Shown here: positions 37,157 through 45,656 of the stretch, one piece after another
How the letters are laid out: the number at the start of each line of letters is the position of its first letter
Numbering within the stretch: position 1 is the first letter of the stretch
Assembly: GCF_008929045.1 (NCBI RefSeq)
Contig: NZ_VFAH01000020.1
Coordinates: 1-64,000, forward strand
DNA: 64,000 bases
Reading direction: 5' to 3'
Source: Noviherbaspirillum aerium
GTDB taxonomy: Bacteria; Pseudomonadota; Gammaproteobacteria; Burkholderiales; Burkholderiaceae_D
Position numbers and translations under genes: made by a program
Notes under the pieces: model-generated
What the model saw: the letters and a program-made list of their open reading frames with translations, nothing else
Told to the model about the DNA's origin: nothing
Database searches by the model: none

Positions 37157-37453
37157 TCTTTAATTCCGGTTTGCTGTATGAGTATTCAATTTTACTCTGG
37201 CAGCTGCGCTGCCGTCGGGCGTGTCACGAGGCACTTCGTCGTTCTACACGACGCCTTGCCGAACGTACCTGGGATACCGATACCTCAATGACCTCGCGAT
37301 TATGTTCGACATAGATGGTAGATGGCTTGCCCTCCACCTTCTCTAGCCAAACACGATCTTTGTGTACTCGACGAGTTGGAACTGCCCATGCTCCAGTTCT
37401 TACCTCTCTTTGAGCCGAGACTTTTCCAGCAGAATGCGTTTCAACTCAAACAC

Positions 37454-37750
37454 TCAAGTTGCCTCGCTGATTTCGATCAGACTGTCTTCCGCGGACACCC
37501 CTGTTGCGCACTCGGGAAGATGCAGGCCGCCGTCAATCCCATTGATCCTCAGCTCCATCCAATAACCGTTACGTATCCTCCATTCGCCAGATTCGTACGT
37601 AGGATGTCCGTCGAAGACATACCAGCAGCCACTGGCATCCATTGCCACGTAGCGCGCGGTAAAATCCTTGGGGAACATGATTTCACTGATGCCAAGCTCG
37701 GCGAAAGTCGCGACGGACGTCTTTGCAAGTTGGTTTTCTGTTGCAGACAT
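37454..37750 (-). CDS. Hypothetical protein (98 aa)
   Basis: Short aromatic-rich protein (ISEIMFPKDFTARYVAMDAS, CWYVFDGHPTYESGEWRIRN, GYWMELRINGIDGGLHLP). The pattern of alternating beta strands suggests a small beta-sheet protein of phage or island origin. No family recognised. Confidence 0.5.
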   Translation of the reverse strand: MSATENQLAKTSVATFAELGISEIMFPKDFTARYVAMDASGCWYVFDGHPTYESGEWRIRNGYWMELRINGIDGGLHLPECATGVSAEDSLIEISEAT

Positions 37751-38041
37751 ACTACTTTCGTTACGTGGTAAAGCATAGAAGGCAAGGAGAAAAACGGCAA
37801 CAAGTACATTCGCCGCATATTGCCAAATGAAGAACTACACTATCCCATGTTTGTGCCCACATTTCAATGTGGGCCTGTAGTTATTGGGCGAATTTTCTCT
37901 ACTGCAGCGGAATGACTGTTGCTGATATGCGGTGCCAACGCATTTCCATGTCATCGACCAAGGCAATTTCGTTTATGCAGTTGTGATTAGCGAAAATCCC
38001 TGCACTTGATATTATTGAGCGCCCCAAGCAGCCCTGTGTGA

Positions 38042-38443
38042 TCAACGAGCCTCTTGGCATTGAGGTGCATTGAGGCGCCATCGTGCTGCCACACTCAGCA
38101 TGTTGAACAACTGGCCAGGTTTGCTGTTGCTCCAGAAATCGGCCGCACCCACGAGCGCGGCGCTGCTCTGCGCCGTTTCCGTGTGAATTGTGCGAGAGCC
38201 TGCGCCAATGAACTCGGCAAGGCACTCCGCAAAATAGCTCCTGCCACTGCCGGGCGGACCATTGAGCAGCAGCGGGTCAAAGCGAACGACGTGGTCGCGG
38301 TGTTCGGCCAACGCATACATGATTTCCATATACTTAATAACTTCACAGAAGTTCGGAAAGTCCGCTTCCAGCTGCTTCAGTCGGGAACGCCAGTCAATGA
38401 GAAAGGATGCAACACTACCCGCGGAAAGGACGCGGACGGACAA
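38042..38443 (-). pseudogene. Truncated Lon-like AAA ATPase (paralogue of 33896-35110)
   Basis: 133 residues align with residues 130-243 of the AAA gene at 33896: DWRSRLKQLEADFPNFCEVI (DWESRLDDLERTMPNFGEVI), VRFDPLLLNGPPGSGRSYF (IHFDPLLIVGKPGLGKTLF) and DFWSNSKPGQLFNML (QHWSNSKPGILFDAL). The Walker A lysine is Arg here (GSGRS). The reading stops at 38040 before Walker B, so it cannot be an ATPase. The start region is also abnormal. It looks like one half of an old duplication cut off by rearrangement. Confidence 0.75.
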
Positions 38444-38544
38444 TTCGTGGGAACGCCGCCGCTATCAGCGCGCGCGGCGTATCAGAGAAGCGCGGCGAAT
38501 GCGCGCGGAGAACGGGAATGGGGATGGGTAATCATGTGGGGCTT

Positions 38545-38706
38545 ATACCAATCCCAAGTCATTCCATGACATGAGATCGCGTCTTTTCCCGCCTGGCCGC
38601 GTTGCGCTCGTCATCCATAGCCCCGCTATGGATTCCTCCCACGCCTCGCCAGACGAAAAAATCCATCGATCTCATCTGTCATGTCATGAATTGGGATTGG
38701 TATTAG
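38545..38706. mobile_element. 160-bp hairpin MITE with TACCAATCCCA ends
   Basis: Terminal inverted repeats TACCAATCCCAAGTCAT... (from 38547) and ...ATGAATTGGGATTGGTA (to 38703) frame the element, flanked on both sides by TTA. Inside, ATGACATGAGATCG pairs with CGATCTCATCTGTCAT, and the centre holds CCATAGC-CCC-GCTATGG. Almost the whole element can fold into one long hairpin. No coding capacity. The same 14-bp end is found at 45270-45283. Confidence 0.75.
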
Positions 38707-38807
38707 GTGAACACAGCAAACCCCTGCATACGCGCCAGTCATGTTTGAGCATTTTCAATGCTTGAGATGAATCTGGCGACACAAGGCACCTAGAGAAATA
38801 CGGTTGC

Positions 38808-41471
38808 TCAACCAAATGCCGCGTCGGTCTGTGTTTTCTCCCATGCTTTTTTCGCCGCTTTGTAGCGCGCAACAATATCCTTATGTTGCGCAACCTCGGA
38901 CATCAATCTATCTACGGTCAATGGGAGTTCGTGGAACGTTTCTGAATGTGAATGCGCATCAATGTAACGGGATAGCATGCCCATCCGCGCATCTACTTCT
39001 CCACCGATGGTATCGGGGATATACACCTTGCTGAGTTTGAACAAAATATTCTCTCGCCAGCGGCGAACAACGTCTGCAAACAGCTGCTTTTGAATAAAGT
39101 CTTCATAAGCTGTGCGTAGCGCGCCGCAGCCCTTCTCTAGGTAATCCCGCTGGGCAGCGCCGGTCAGGGCTTTCGCCTTATGCAAGTAGTCCTCCGCTCT
39201 TTTCAAGGCTTCGCCTTCATAGTGCGTGTGCGGGAAGACCAGATAGTCGATGCAGCCGACATCCCCATCGTGGTTCTTACTGACGGTGCGGCCAAAGAAG
39301 GTGAAGGTGTTACCCTGCATCTCGGCTTCGTTGGCCAGGTGATGGCTAAACAGAATGTCATGGGTAAAGATAATGACTTGCCGGTGCTTAGCCTCTTGCA
39401 CCAGGCGCTTGGCGATGCTTTCCTTTCTGACGTGATCCATGGACGAGACCGGGTCATCGAAGACCACCCCGACGGAGCGTTCATTGAGTGCGACCTCCGT
39501 CAGAAAGTCGGCCAAGGCCACCGCCGTCTGTTCTCCCTCACTCAATACCTCGGACAAGTTGGCCTCCTCCCCGCCAACCGTGTCGAACTCGAGCTGGCGA
39601 TTGGCTTCTCCATCGTTACCGCGGAACTTGAAATCGAGCGGGAGACTGACACCCAGTTCGGCGCAATTCCAATGAAACTTTTCACGGAAGCCAGTTCCCA
39701 CCAGCTTCGTCATCAATTGCTTCTGGCGGTCGGTGACCGCGCGAGGTGAAACCTGAGGCGTCTTGTTCGCACGCTCCAGCCAGAAAAGATGGTCCATGGC
39801 GGACAGGACATGCGGCAGGTGGCCAGCAAGAACTTTACGTTCCTGCAAGAGCATCAACTCGGTTTGCAATTGTTTGATGATTTGGGCAACGTCCTTGGTT
39901 TTGAAGGTGTTGATTTCTTCAGTAAGTCTTTCCTGCAAGCTACGAATCTGCTTGAATGCCGACGTTTTGGCATCCGGTACGGTAAACGGCGCCTCTACTT
40001 TCACCGCCGCTTGGATCACATCCTTGCGTGACTGCAGGATGCCGAGCAAGCGGTCGACTTCAGGCGATAGATCCGGCGCCAGCTCGTCCGCTGTACGTCG
40101 CAGGGTCGAGTCCGCGGAGAACAGCGCTAGGTCGACGTTGGTTATTTTTTTTGCCGCTGCCGTTAGCGCAGTCATGCTAACCGTGATTTTGCGCTCGAGG
40201 TCGCTGGTCATGAACTGCTGGAAGCGTTGTAACCTGGCCTTAGCGTCTGGTTGAAGCTGTTGTTGGCACAGTACGCAACGCGCCGCGTCGTGGTCGGTAG
40301 GAAACGCATGTCCCGGGTACGCCTCACTGTTGAAGGCCAGTGCCGCTGTCAGCAAGTTCTTCCATCCGGAGGTGCCCATTGGCTGCAACGGTTCTTGCGC
40401 AAAAGCAGCCGTCGACAGCAGCTTGGCTTGCTGTCGCAGCCCCTGCAACTCGGCGATTGTGTTCGCCACTGGTGCGGTGGCATCCACCGATAAGCTCTTG
40501 ACGGCGGCGTCAAGCTTCGTGTCTAGCGTGGTGAGGTCAGCCAGCGCGCTGCTTTTCTTTTTGATGAGCTCGGCCGGGTCTGACTTCTTTAGTTGTTCAA
40601 TGTCGTGTTCAATCTGCGCTACCCGATGCGCATCTTGTTCAATGAATGTCCCCAGCTCAATCAACCGGGCCCGGTTGGATTTCGCCGAGAGGTTATTCAG
40701 GAGCGCCGCCACTTCTGACTTGCCGTCGGGAAGACGAAACACATCTAGATTCACCATCCGGCTGCGCTTTAGCTCCTTGAGACGATTGTTCACCTCCGTA
40801 ATAACCTCTACCATCCGCGGGAACACATCAAACAGGTACGGCGTGACGACAAAGGCTTTCTTGTCATCGGTATGCACCCGGATACAGCTGCTATCAAATA
40901 CCGCGAAGTTGTCGCGCAAGACCTTGTTCGGCGTACCTGGCGTGAGATGCTGTACCGACCCGTCGCTCATGTTGAACACCGCAGAAACCGGCAGGCGCTC
41001 GGCAGCGGTTAAGTTGATATTGCCGAGAATGGACAGCTGTTTGGACCGCGTGAAGCACGAAGCTTTCAGGATACGGGCGTAGCCCGATTTCCCGGAGCCG
41101 TTGGGGCCATAGATGACCGTTAGCTGGGGACTGATTTGAAGTTGCTGTCCCGGCGTAAGGGCGTTCACGCCGACCACGTTATCCACGGAGGTTAGACGAA
41201 GAGGTGCTGTGTCCTGTGGTTGAGCTTGTGGCGCCTGCATTTCATAGGCGCACCGCTGTTCCGGCGCTGGAGCTAACCCACGGTCCCACAGGAACTCGTC
41301 GAAAATTGTCGTGAGGTCAGCGTCAGACAGTGTTTGCTGGCAAATCAGTTTCGACAGTGCACATTGCTGCCAAGTCTCCAAGCCGGCAGCCCATGCATCG
41401 AGTTCCGTAAAGATATTGAACCGTGTGGGCTGTTCTGGCTGGGCCGATGCAATCGAATCTTGGTTGCTCAC
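38808..41471 (-). CDS. Rad50/RloC-like ABC ATPase with CxxC hook and possible HEPN-like tail
   Basis: 887 residues, GTG start. Walker A GPNGSGKS at 122-129, a coiled-coil arm (220-350 and 410-560) carrying a hook-like CVLC at 399-402, ABC signature LSEGEQTAVALADFL from 643, Walker B VVFDDPVSSMDH (669-680) and switch FTHD (702-705). The last 150 residues are helical, with LRTAYEDFIQKQLF, WRENILFKLSKVYI and SRYIDAHSHSE, in which Arg835 and His840 form RxxxxH. Architecture resembles RloC/PrrC-type ATPases whose C-terminal domains cut RNA; that the tail here is a HEPN-like RNase is inference. A tyrosine recombinase gene lies just upstream. Confidence 0.78.
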   Translation of the reverse strand: MSNQDSIASAQPEQPTRFNIFTELDAWAAGLETWQQCALSKLICQQTLSDADLTTIFDEFLWDRGLAPAPEQRCAYEMQAPQAQPQDTAPLRLTSVDNVVGVNALTPGQQLQISPQLTVIYGPNGSGKSGYARILKASCFTRSKQLSILGNINLTAAERLPVSAVFNMSDGSVQHLTPGTPNKVLRDNFAVFDSSCIRVHTDDKKAFVVTPYLFDVFPRMVEVITEVNNRLKELKRSRMVNLDVFRLPDGKSEVAALLNNLSAKSNRARLIELGTFIEQDAHRVAQIEHDIEQLKKSDPAELIKKKSSALADLTTLDTKLDAAVKSLSVDATAPVANTIAELQGLRQQAKLLSTAAFAQEPLQPMGTSGWKNLLTAALAFNSEAYPGHAFPTDHDAARCVLCQQQLQPDAKARLQRFQQFMTSDLERKITVSMTALTAAAKKITNVDLALFSADSTLRRTADELAPDLSPEVDRLLGILQSRKDVIQAAVKVEAPFTVPDAKTSAFKQIRSLQERLTEEINTFKTKDVAQIIKQLQTELMLLQERKVLAGHLPHVLSAMDHLFWLERANKTPQVSPRAVTDRQKQLMTKLVGTGFREKFHWNCAELGVSLPLDFKFRGNDGEANRQLEFDTVGGEEANLSEVLSEGEQTAVALADFLTEVALNERSVGVVFDDPVSSMDHVRKESIAKRLVQEAKHRQVIIFTHDILFSHHLANEAEMQGNTFTFFGRTVSKNHDGDVGCIDYLVFPHTHYEGEALKRAEDYLHKAKALTGAAQRDYLEKGCGALRTAYEDFIQKQLFADVVRRWRENILFKLSKVYIPDTIGGEVDARMGMLSRYIDAHSHSETFHELPLTVDRLMSEVAQHKDIVARYKAAKKAWEKTQTDAAFG

Positions 41472-41684
41472 TTACTCACCTGTTGTATTTAAGTTATCGT
41501 CTGCATAATTTTACCTTTAGGAAACTGATTTTAGGAACCATATGTTACAAAGAAACGTCGTGATTTTTTATTACCGTTTATTTGCGTTTTGGTTACGTTG
41601 TGTTAATTGGATTGCATGCCCGCGAAGCGAAAGAACAACCAAGCAATTGGCTTCTGCCTTACGTTTTCAGGCGTGACAAGCTAG

Positions 41685-42734
41685 CTATTTTTTTCGGTTT
41701 CGGCGCAGTAGTGCTACGGCCGCATTTTCCACGAACTGCCCGGCCTCTTCAATATAGCCCTGCACCGTCCCGTCGTGGCGCCAGCCGCCTTGCCGCTTGA
41801 TGTCTCGGGGACTTGCGCCGGCACGATATGCGCTAGTGGCCATCCCGCGCCGAAGGCTATGAGCTGAGAGCATCGGCACGTAGTCCAGTCCGGCAAGCCT
41901 GGCGCTGCGTTCAAGAATGTCATTGACGCTTGCTGGATGCAGTGCAAGAGCACTAACGATGCCTGCCTTGTTGATCGGGCGGAACAGTGGTCCGGATTCG
42001 ATGCCGGCCTCCTGCAGCCATCTCTTGAGCGCATTTACTGGACAGAACGAATCATCCCCATGAGGAATCGCCTTGACGATCCCCTGCCCGTCCTGATCGG
42101 TCTTCGACCGTGGCAAGGTAATGATTAAGCCTTCGCGTTCCCAGACCAGGTTTTCCACCGTGAGTTGCACCAGTTCACTGCGGCGGTAGGCGCCAAAAAA
42201 GCCGATCTGCAGCAGAGCGCTATCCCTTGTTGCACTTAGCGTCGGCTGACCCGCCAGCGCTGAAACAATTAATTCCAGGTCTTCAATTGGCAAAGCCTTG
42301 GCTTTGGCCTTGGGTTTGCCGTAAGTACGCAGGATGCCGGAAAGGGTTTTGCGCACGGTCGGCGTCGCAGCCGGGTTTGGAAAGCCTTGATGGAGATGCC
42401 ATTGCGAAAGCGCCGTCAGTCGCAATGCCAACGTGCGCGGGTTGAGTGACTCGGCATATGCCAGTAAATACCGAATGATCATCGATTCATCAGAGGGCAG
42501 TCTGCCACCCCACGCCAGGAAATGGCTGATGCTCGAACGGTACGCACGGCGGGTATTGTCGGACGTTGCTGCCGCGAGCAACTGCTGGTGCTGACGTATC
42601 AGTTCCGCGTTCAATGATGTACCGGCGGTACGCAACGTGAGCGAGCTGCCACGGTCTTCGTTCGGGTGCTCAGGCGGTTGGGGGGCGGGGTGAAGCGCTG
42701 TTTTCATGCTTTTTCGGGGACTTGTACCGGTCAA
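41685..42734 (-). CDS. Tyrosine recombinase/integrase
   Basis: 349 residues. N-terminal SAM-like core-binding domain (about 40-140, LLAAATSDNTRRAYRSSISH) and catalytic domain with Arg184/185 (FGAYRRSELVQL), Lys211 (PRSKTDQDG), HxxR (AHSLRRGMA, 292-295), GGWRHDGT with His320 and nucleophile Tyr327 (VQGYIEE). All catalytic residues are present. The start could be TTG at 42734 or ATG at 42707. It diverges from a kfrA-like gene 150 bp away, an arrangement known from mobile islands. It probably mobilises this island; its attachment sites are not identified. Confidence 0.9.
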   Translation of the reverse strand: MTGTSPRKSMKTALHPAPQPPEHPNEDRGSSLTLRTAGTSLNAELIRQHQQLLAAATSDNTRRAYRSSISHFLAWGGRLPSDESMIIRYLLAYAESLNPRTLALRLTALSQWHLHQGFPNPAATPTVRKTLSGILRTYGKPKAKAKALPIEDLELIVSALAGQPTLSATRDSALLQIGFFGAYRRSELVQLTVENLVWEREGLIITLPRSKTDQDGQGIVKAIPHGDDSFCPVNALKRWLQEAGIESGPLFRPINKAGIVSALALHPASVNDILERSARLAGLDYVPMLSAHSLRRGMATSAYRAGASPRDIKRQGGWRHDGTVQGYIEEAGQFVENAAVALLRRNRKK

Positions 42735-42841
42735 TACAGGAGCATACCACCTTCAAATCAGCTATCAGTCGCGATAAACCCATTTATCACACCCTAATTT
42801 GAACGGAATCGACGAATCGGCGCGGCGTAATTTCATGTATT

Positions 42842-42858
42842 ATTACGTTGAACGTAAT
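42842..42858. promoter_or_regulatory. Palindromic operator between integrase and kfrA-like genes
   Basis: ATTACGTT-G-AACGTAAT is a perfect 8-bp inverted repeat, 27 bp before the kfrA-like start and about 120 bp from the integrase start. KfrA proteins bind their own promoters, so this is the likely autoregulatory site. Confidence 0.65.
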
Positions 42859-42884
42859 ACACTACACTATTTAGGGTGTTTGTC

Positions 42885-43943
42885 ATGGCACGAACCGGCA
42901 TTCAATATTCCGATGTCGCCCGCGCGGCGGCCCACCTCATTGCCGCCGGCAAAAGCCCGACCGTCGACAGCGTCCGCGAAGCCCTGGGCGGCACCGGCAG
43001 CAAGAGCACCCTTGCGCCATTTCTGAAACGCTGGCGAGCCGAGCAGGAAGACACGGCTGTCGCCGAGGTCACTTTGCCTGCGCCCTTGCTCAGTGCCGTA
43101 CGGGGCTTGCATGAGCATATGCAGGCAGAGTTCTCGCAGCAGCGTGAATCCCTCGAGCAGAAGCACAGTGAGGCCATACAGGCATTGCAAGTTCAAACCA
43201 AGCAGCTGCAGGCTGACAAAGACAAGGCGCTGGCAGAGAACCTCGTCGTGCAAGAAGAGCTGGTGAGTACCAGACAGGCACTGGCGGAATTGCAGGAGCG
43301 ATTTCACGCGCAGAACGTCGCCATGGCCGCCTTGCAGGCGGCGCAAGCCGGTTTGCAGCAACGACTAACGGACCGGGCGACTGAGATTGCGACGCTCAAT
43401 AATCAGTTGTCTGAAACACGCGAACAGTTCGCGCACTACCAGGAGGCGACGGCCGCGCAGCGTGAGGCCGAAAGAAGGAATTACGAGCAGCGCATTGCGC
43501 GGCACGAACATGATCTAATAGTAGCCAACAGAGAGGTTGCTGGATTGCAGGCTACGTTGGCGCAACGAGACTCTGCTCTCTCCTCTCTGACCATTGAACA
43601 TGACAGCTTGCGCAACGAGTTGGGCATCCTTCGTGAACAGACTCAAACGATGCGGTTCGCCCGCGATCGCCTGGCGGAGCAGCTGCAGGAGACAACACGC
43701 GCGCGAGACGATGCCAATTCCCAGATAAAGCAATTGGAGCAGTCGGTCCTGGAATATCGTTTGGTTGAATCGTCACATGAACGCGAAAGCAAAATCAGGG
43801 CAGATCAGCTTCACATCGCGCTCTTGCAGATTGACGTGCTCGCCCAGGAAAAGCTTGCCTGGACTCAGGAGCGGACAATACTGGAACAGCAGCTAGAGAC
43901 CACAAAGCAAGCTTTGTCGCACCCCGCAGCCACGGGACAGTAA
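42885..43943 (+). CDS. KfrA-like DNA-binding coiled-coil protein
   Basis: 352 residues from the ATG at 42885 (MARTGIQYSDVARAAAHLIA), with AGGGTG upstream; an earlier in-frame ATG at 42876 is less likely. Residues 1-55 are the KfrA N-terminal HTH domain (PTVDSVREALGGTGSKSTLA, PFLKRW). The rest is one long alpha-helical coiled coil rich in Gln, Glu and Leu. KfrA proteins bind DNA and self-assemble; on plasmids they aid stability. Here it probably regulates or organises the island with the divergent integrase. Confidence 0.87.
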   Translation: MARTGIQYSDVARAAAHLIAAGKSPTVDSVREALGGTGSKSTLAPFLKRWRAEQEDTAVAEVTLPAPLLSAVRGLHEHMQAEFSQQRESLEQKHSEAIQALQVQTKQLQADKDKALAENLVVQEELVSTRQALAELQERFHAQNVAMAALQAAQAGLQQRLTDRATEIATLNNQLSETREQFAHYQEATAAQREAERRNYEQRIARHEHDLIVANREVAGLQATLAQRDSALSSLTIEHDSLRNELGILREQTQTMRFARDRLAEQLQETTRARDDANSQIKQLEQSVLEYRLVESSHERESKIRADQLHIALLQIDVLAQEKLAWTQERTILEQQLETTKQALSHPAATGQ

Positions 43944-44027
43944 ATGGACAGTTCCACAGCATCCCTGGTGACACCGGTACATCTGTTACACTTATGATCA
44001 CAGTGACAAGATACAGTAGATCTTCAT

Positions 44028-44408
44028 ATGAATCATCAGCAGCTTTGGGTAGAGCCGGTAGGCGGTATCATTACGGCGCGCATCCGTGGAAAGTGTACCG
44101 AGGAGATACTGAGGGAGTGTCAGGACCGTGTCGTCGAACTGGTCAAGGATACGCAGCAAGTCAAGGTATTGTACGACGCACTTGAGATGGAAGATCCCGG
44201 AGTTCAGCTCGCCATCTTGCAACAAAACATGGACTCAGATGCATGGAAGAAGTATGGCCCGATACCTTTGCGACGCGCGATTTTGGTCCCCAATACTCGA
44301 ATTGCATTTCTGGCGCGGCTCGCCTTTGGTCAGTTTGGAGAGGGTACTTACCGCGTCTTCTATAACGATCTCACACAAGCAGTCGTGTGGCTTGAGGAAC
44401 GAAATTAG
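44028..44408 (+). CDS. Hypothetical protein, possibly STAS-like (126 aa)
   Basis: MNHQQLWVEPVGGIITARIR, then KCTEEILRECQDRVVELVKD and VKVLYDALEMEDPG give the beta-alpha-beta order of STAS/SpoIIAA-like domains of about 120 residues. C-terminal RIAFLARLAFGQFGEGTYRV followed by FYNDLTQAVVWLEE also fits. The match is by pattern only. It stands alone between the kfrA-like gene and IS remnants. Confidence 0.5.
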   Translation: MNHQQLWVEPVGGIITARIRGKCTEEILRECQDRVVELVKDTQQVKVLYDALEMEDPGVQLAILQQNMDSDAWKKYGPIPLRRAILVPNTRIAFLARLAFGQFGEGTYRVFYNDLTQAVVWLEERN

Positions 44409-44543
44409 TGGCTCACCTCCCCTTCTGAACACGGGCCTTTCCGGACTTACTAAGCCGGACGAAAGTAACCGAACTCAAGGCTGCTTGTTCGGTCATTTGC
44501 ACGGTGTGTGCAATGATCGCCACGTAGAGCGCGCCGAGCAGTG

Positions 44544-44718
44544 ATGACAAGACGTTATGGATTACGGGACGACCAGTGGGAGCGGATCAAGGATTGGCTG
44601 CCCGGACGGGACGGGCATGTTGGCAGGACGGCCAAAGACAACCGCCTGTTTGTTGAAGCGGTGCTGTACCGGTAACGGGCGGGCATACCCTGGCGTGACT
44701 TTGCCGGAGCGGTTTGGG
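44544..44718 (+). pseudogene. IS5-family transposase N-terminal remnant
   Basis: [20 protein letters not shown], then [23 protein letters not shown], a stop, RAGIPWRD. This is the DUF4096 domain of IS5/IS427 transposases with one nonsense codon, and the sequence diverges soon after WRD. No inverted repeat partner was found. Confidence 0.8.
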
Positions 44719-44805
44719 GATTTCCGTGTAATACATACCCGGCATACAAGAGAATACCAAACGAAGCGGTGTGGGATAGTTTATGGCCTTATTGCGCGCG
44801 AAATG

Positions 44806-45270
44806 CTAAGCAGGTGTACAAATCACTGTGCGCCTGAGCCAGAATTTGCGTGATCGCACGCCTGATGTTTGCAGTGCTTCTTGGTTCGATAGCCCATTAA
44901 GGTGGTCGATGAACGCTGCGACCTGTTCGTCGATTGAGGCGAAGAACTGCTTATTCGCGCAAATTGCATCCTTGCCTTGTCCCCATAACGTATCCATCGG
45001 GTTGAGCTCCGGTGAACGCTTGGGCAACCACAGGAGCCGGATGCCCAGGCGTGCTGCCAGAAGCTGTGACGCATGCGCGGCGTGACTCTCGTGGCTATCA
45101 AGTACCATCGTGACTCGATAGCCACGATAATGGTGTCGCACCAGGCGCAAGAACGCCTGGAAGTCTTGCGCGCGTTGCTGGCGTCGGACCAGGAACAGGC
45201 GATGCCCGGTTGCCAGATTCATGCAGCCAAACACCACGCGCTTGGCATGGTTCCGTTGCAATAAGGATGT
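44806..45270 (-). pseudogene. IS630-family transposase, C-terminal half
   Basis: From the minus strand: RNHAKRVVFGCMNLATGHRL, VTMVLDSHESHAAHASQLLA (second catalytic Asp), LLWLPKRSPELNPMDTLWGQ (third acidic residue) to a stop at 44806. The N-terminal HTH and first Asp are missing. The homology breaks at about 45270, where a TACCAATCCC terminal sequence begins. Confidence 0.8.
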
Positions 45271-45283
45271 TATACCAATCCCA
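45270..45283. repeat. Single end of a TACCAATCCCA element
   Basis: TTATACCAATCCCA is identical to the left end of the hairpin MITE at 38545. No opposing GGGATTGGTA end follows within the next 400 bp, so it is either a truncated MITE or the edge of a larger element that interrupted the IS630 copy. Confidence 0.55.
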
Positions 45284-45656
45284 CGGTTAAGCGAACCGGG
45301 TATGGTGGTTGGGGTCTGAAGAAGAATCACTGGCGTCGTCCCGGAATTACTTCCAGATCATGGCCAGCGCTCGTTATTGCGTGTAACGCCAGGAAGCGCC
45401 CGTCTATCCGGGAGCCACCTTTGAACGCAGGTTGCGGCACCTTGGAGAAGCCTCCTCAGCAATGGATGGCGTTGCTTGCTATGGTGTGAGCTTATTGACC
45501 AGTTCGGTTACATCGTTGCAGATCACGCCGGCACTGCGCTTGACCGATTCCGCCACTTTCAACGTTGTTAAAGGCCGCACCACAGTAGATGGGGGAAGCT
45601 AAAATGCCGTTCGTGTTTAGGACTATGACATGTATCCGAAGGTTTTTCGGGCAACC
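45284..45656. other. 370-bp region without recognised gene
   Basis: Boundary between IS debris and the acyl-CoA degradation cluster. No terminator with a clear T-tract seen after the leftward dehydrogenase gene. Confidence 0.35.

Noticed and set aside
38054-38569. A 171-codon plus-strand frame
   Set aside because: Antisense to the truncated AAA paralogue, which aligns well with the gene at 33896; the frame ends in the MITE.
44806-45330. An intact IS630 transposase gene
   Set aside because: The N-terminal HTH and first catalytic Asp are absent and the upstream 60 bp is unrelated sequence beginning with a MITE-type end.
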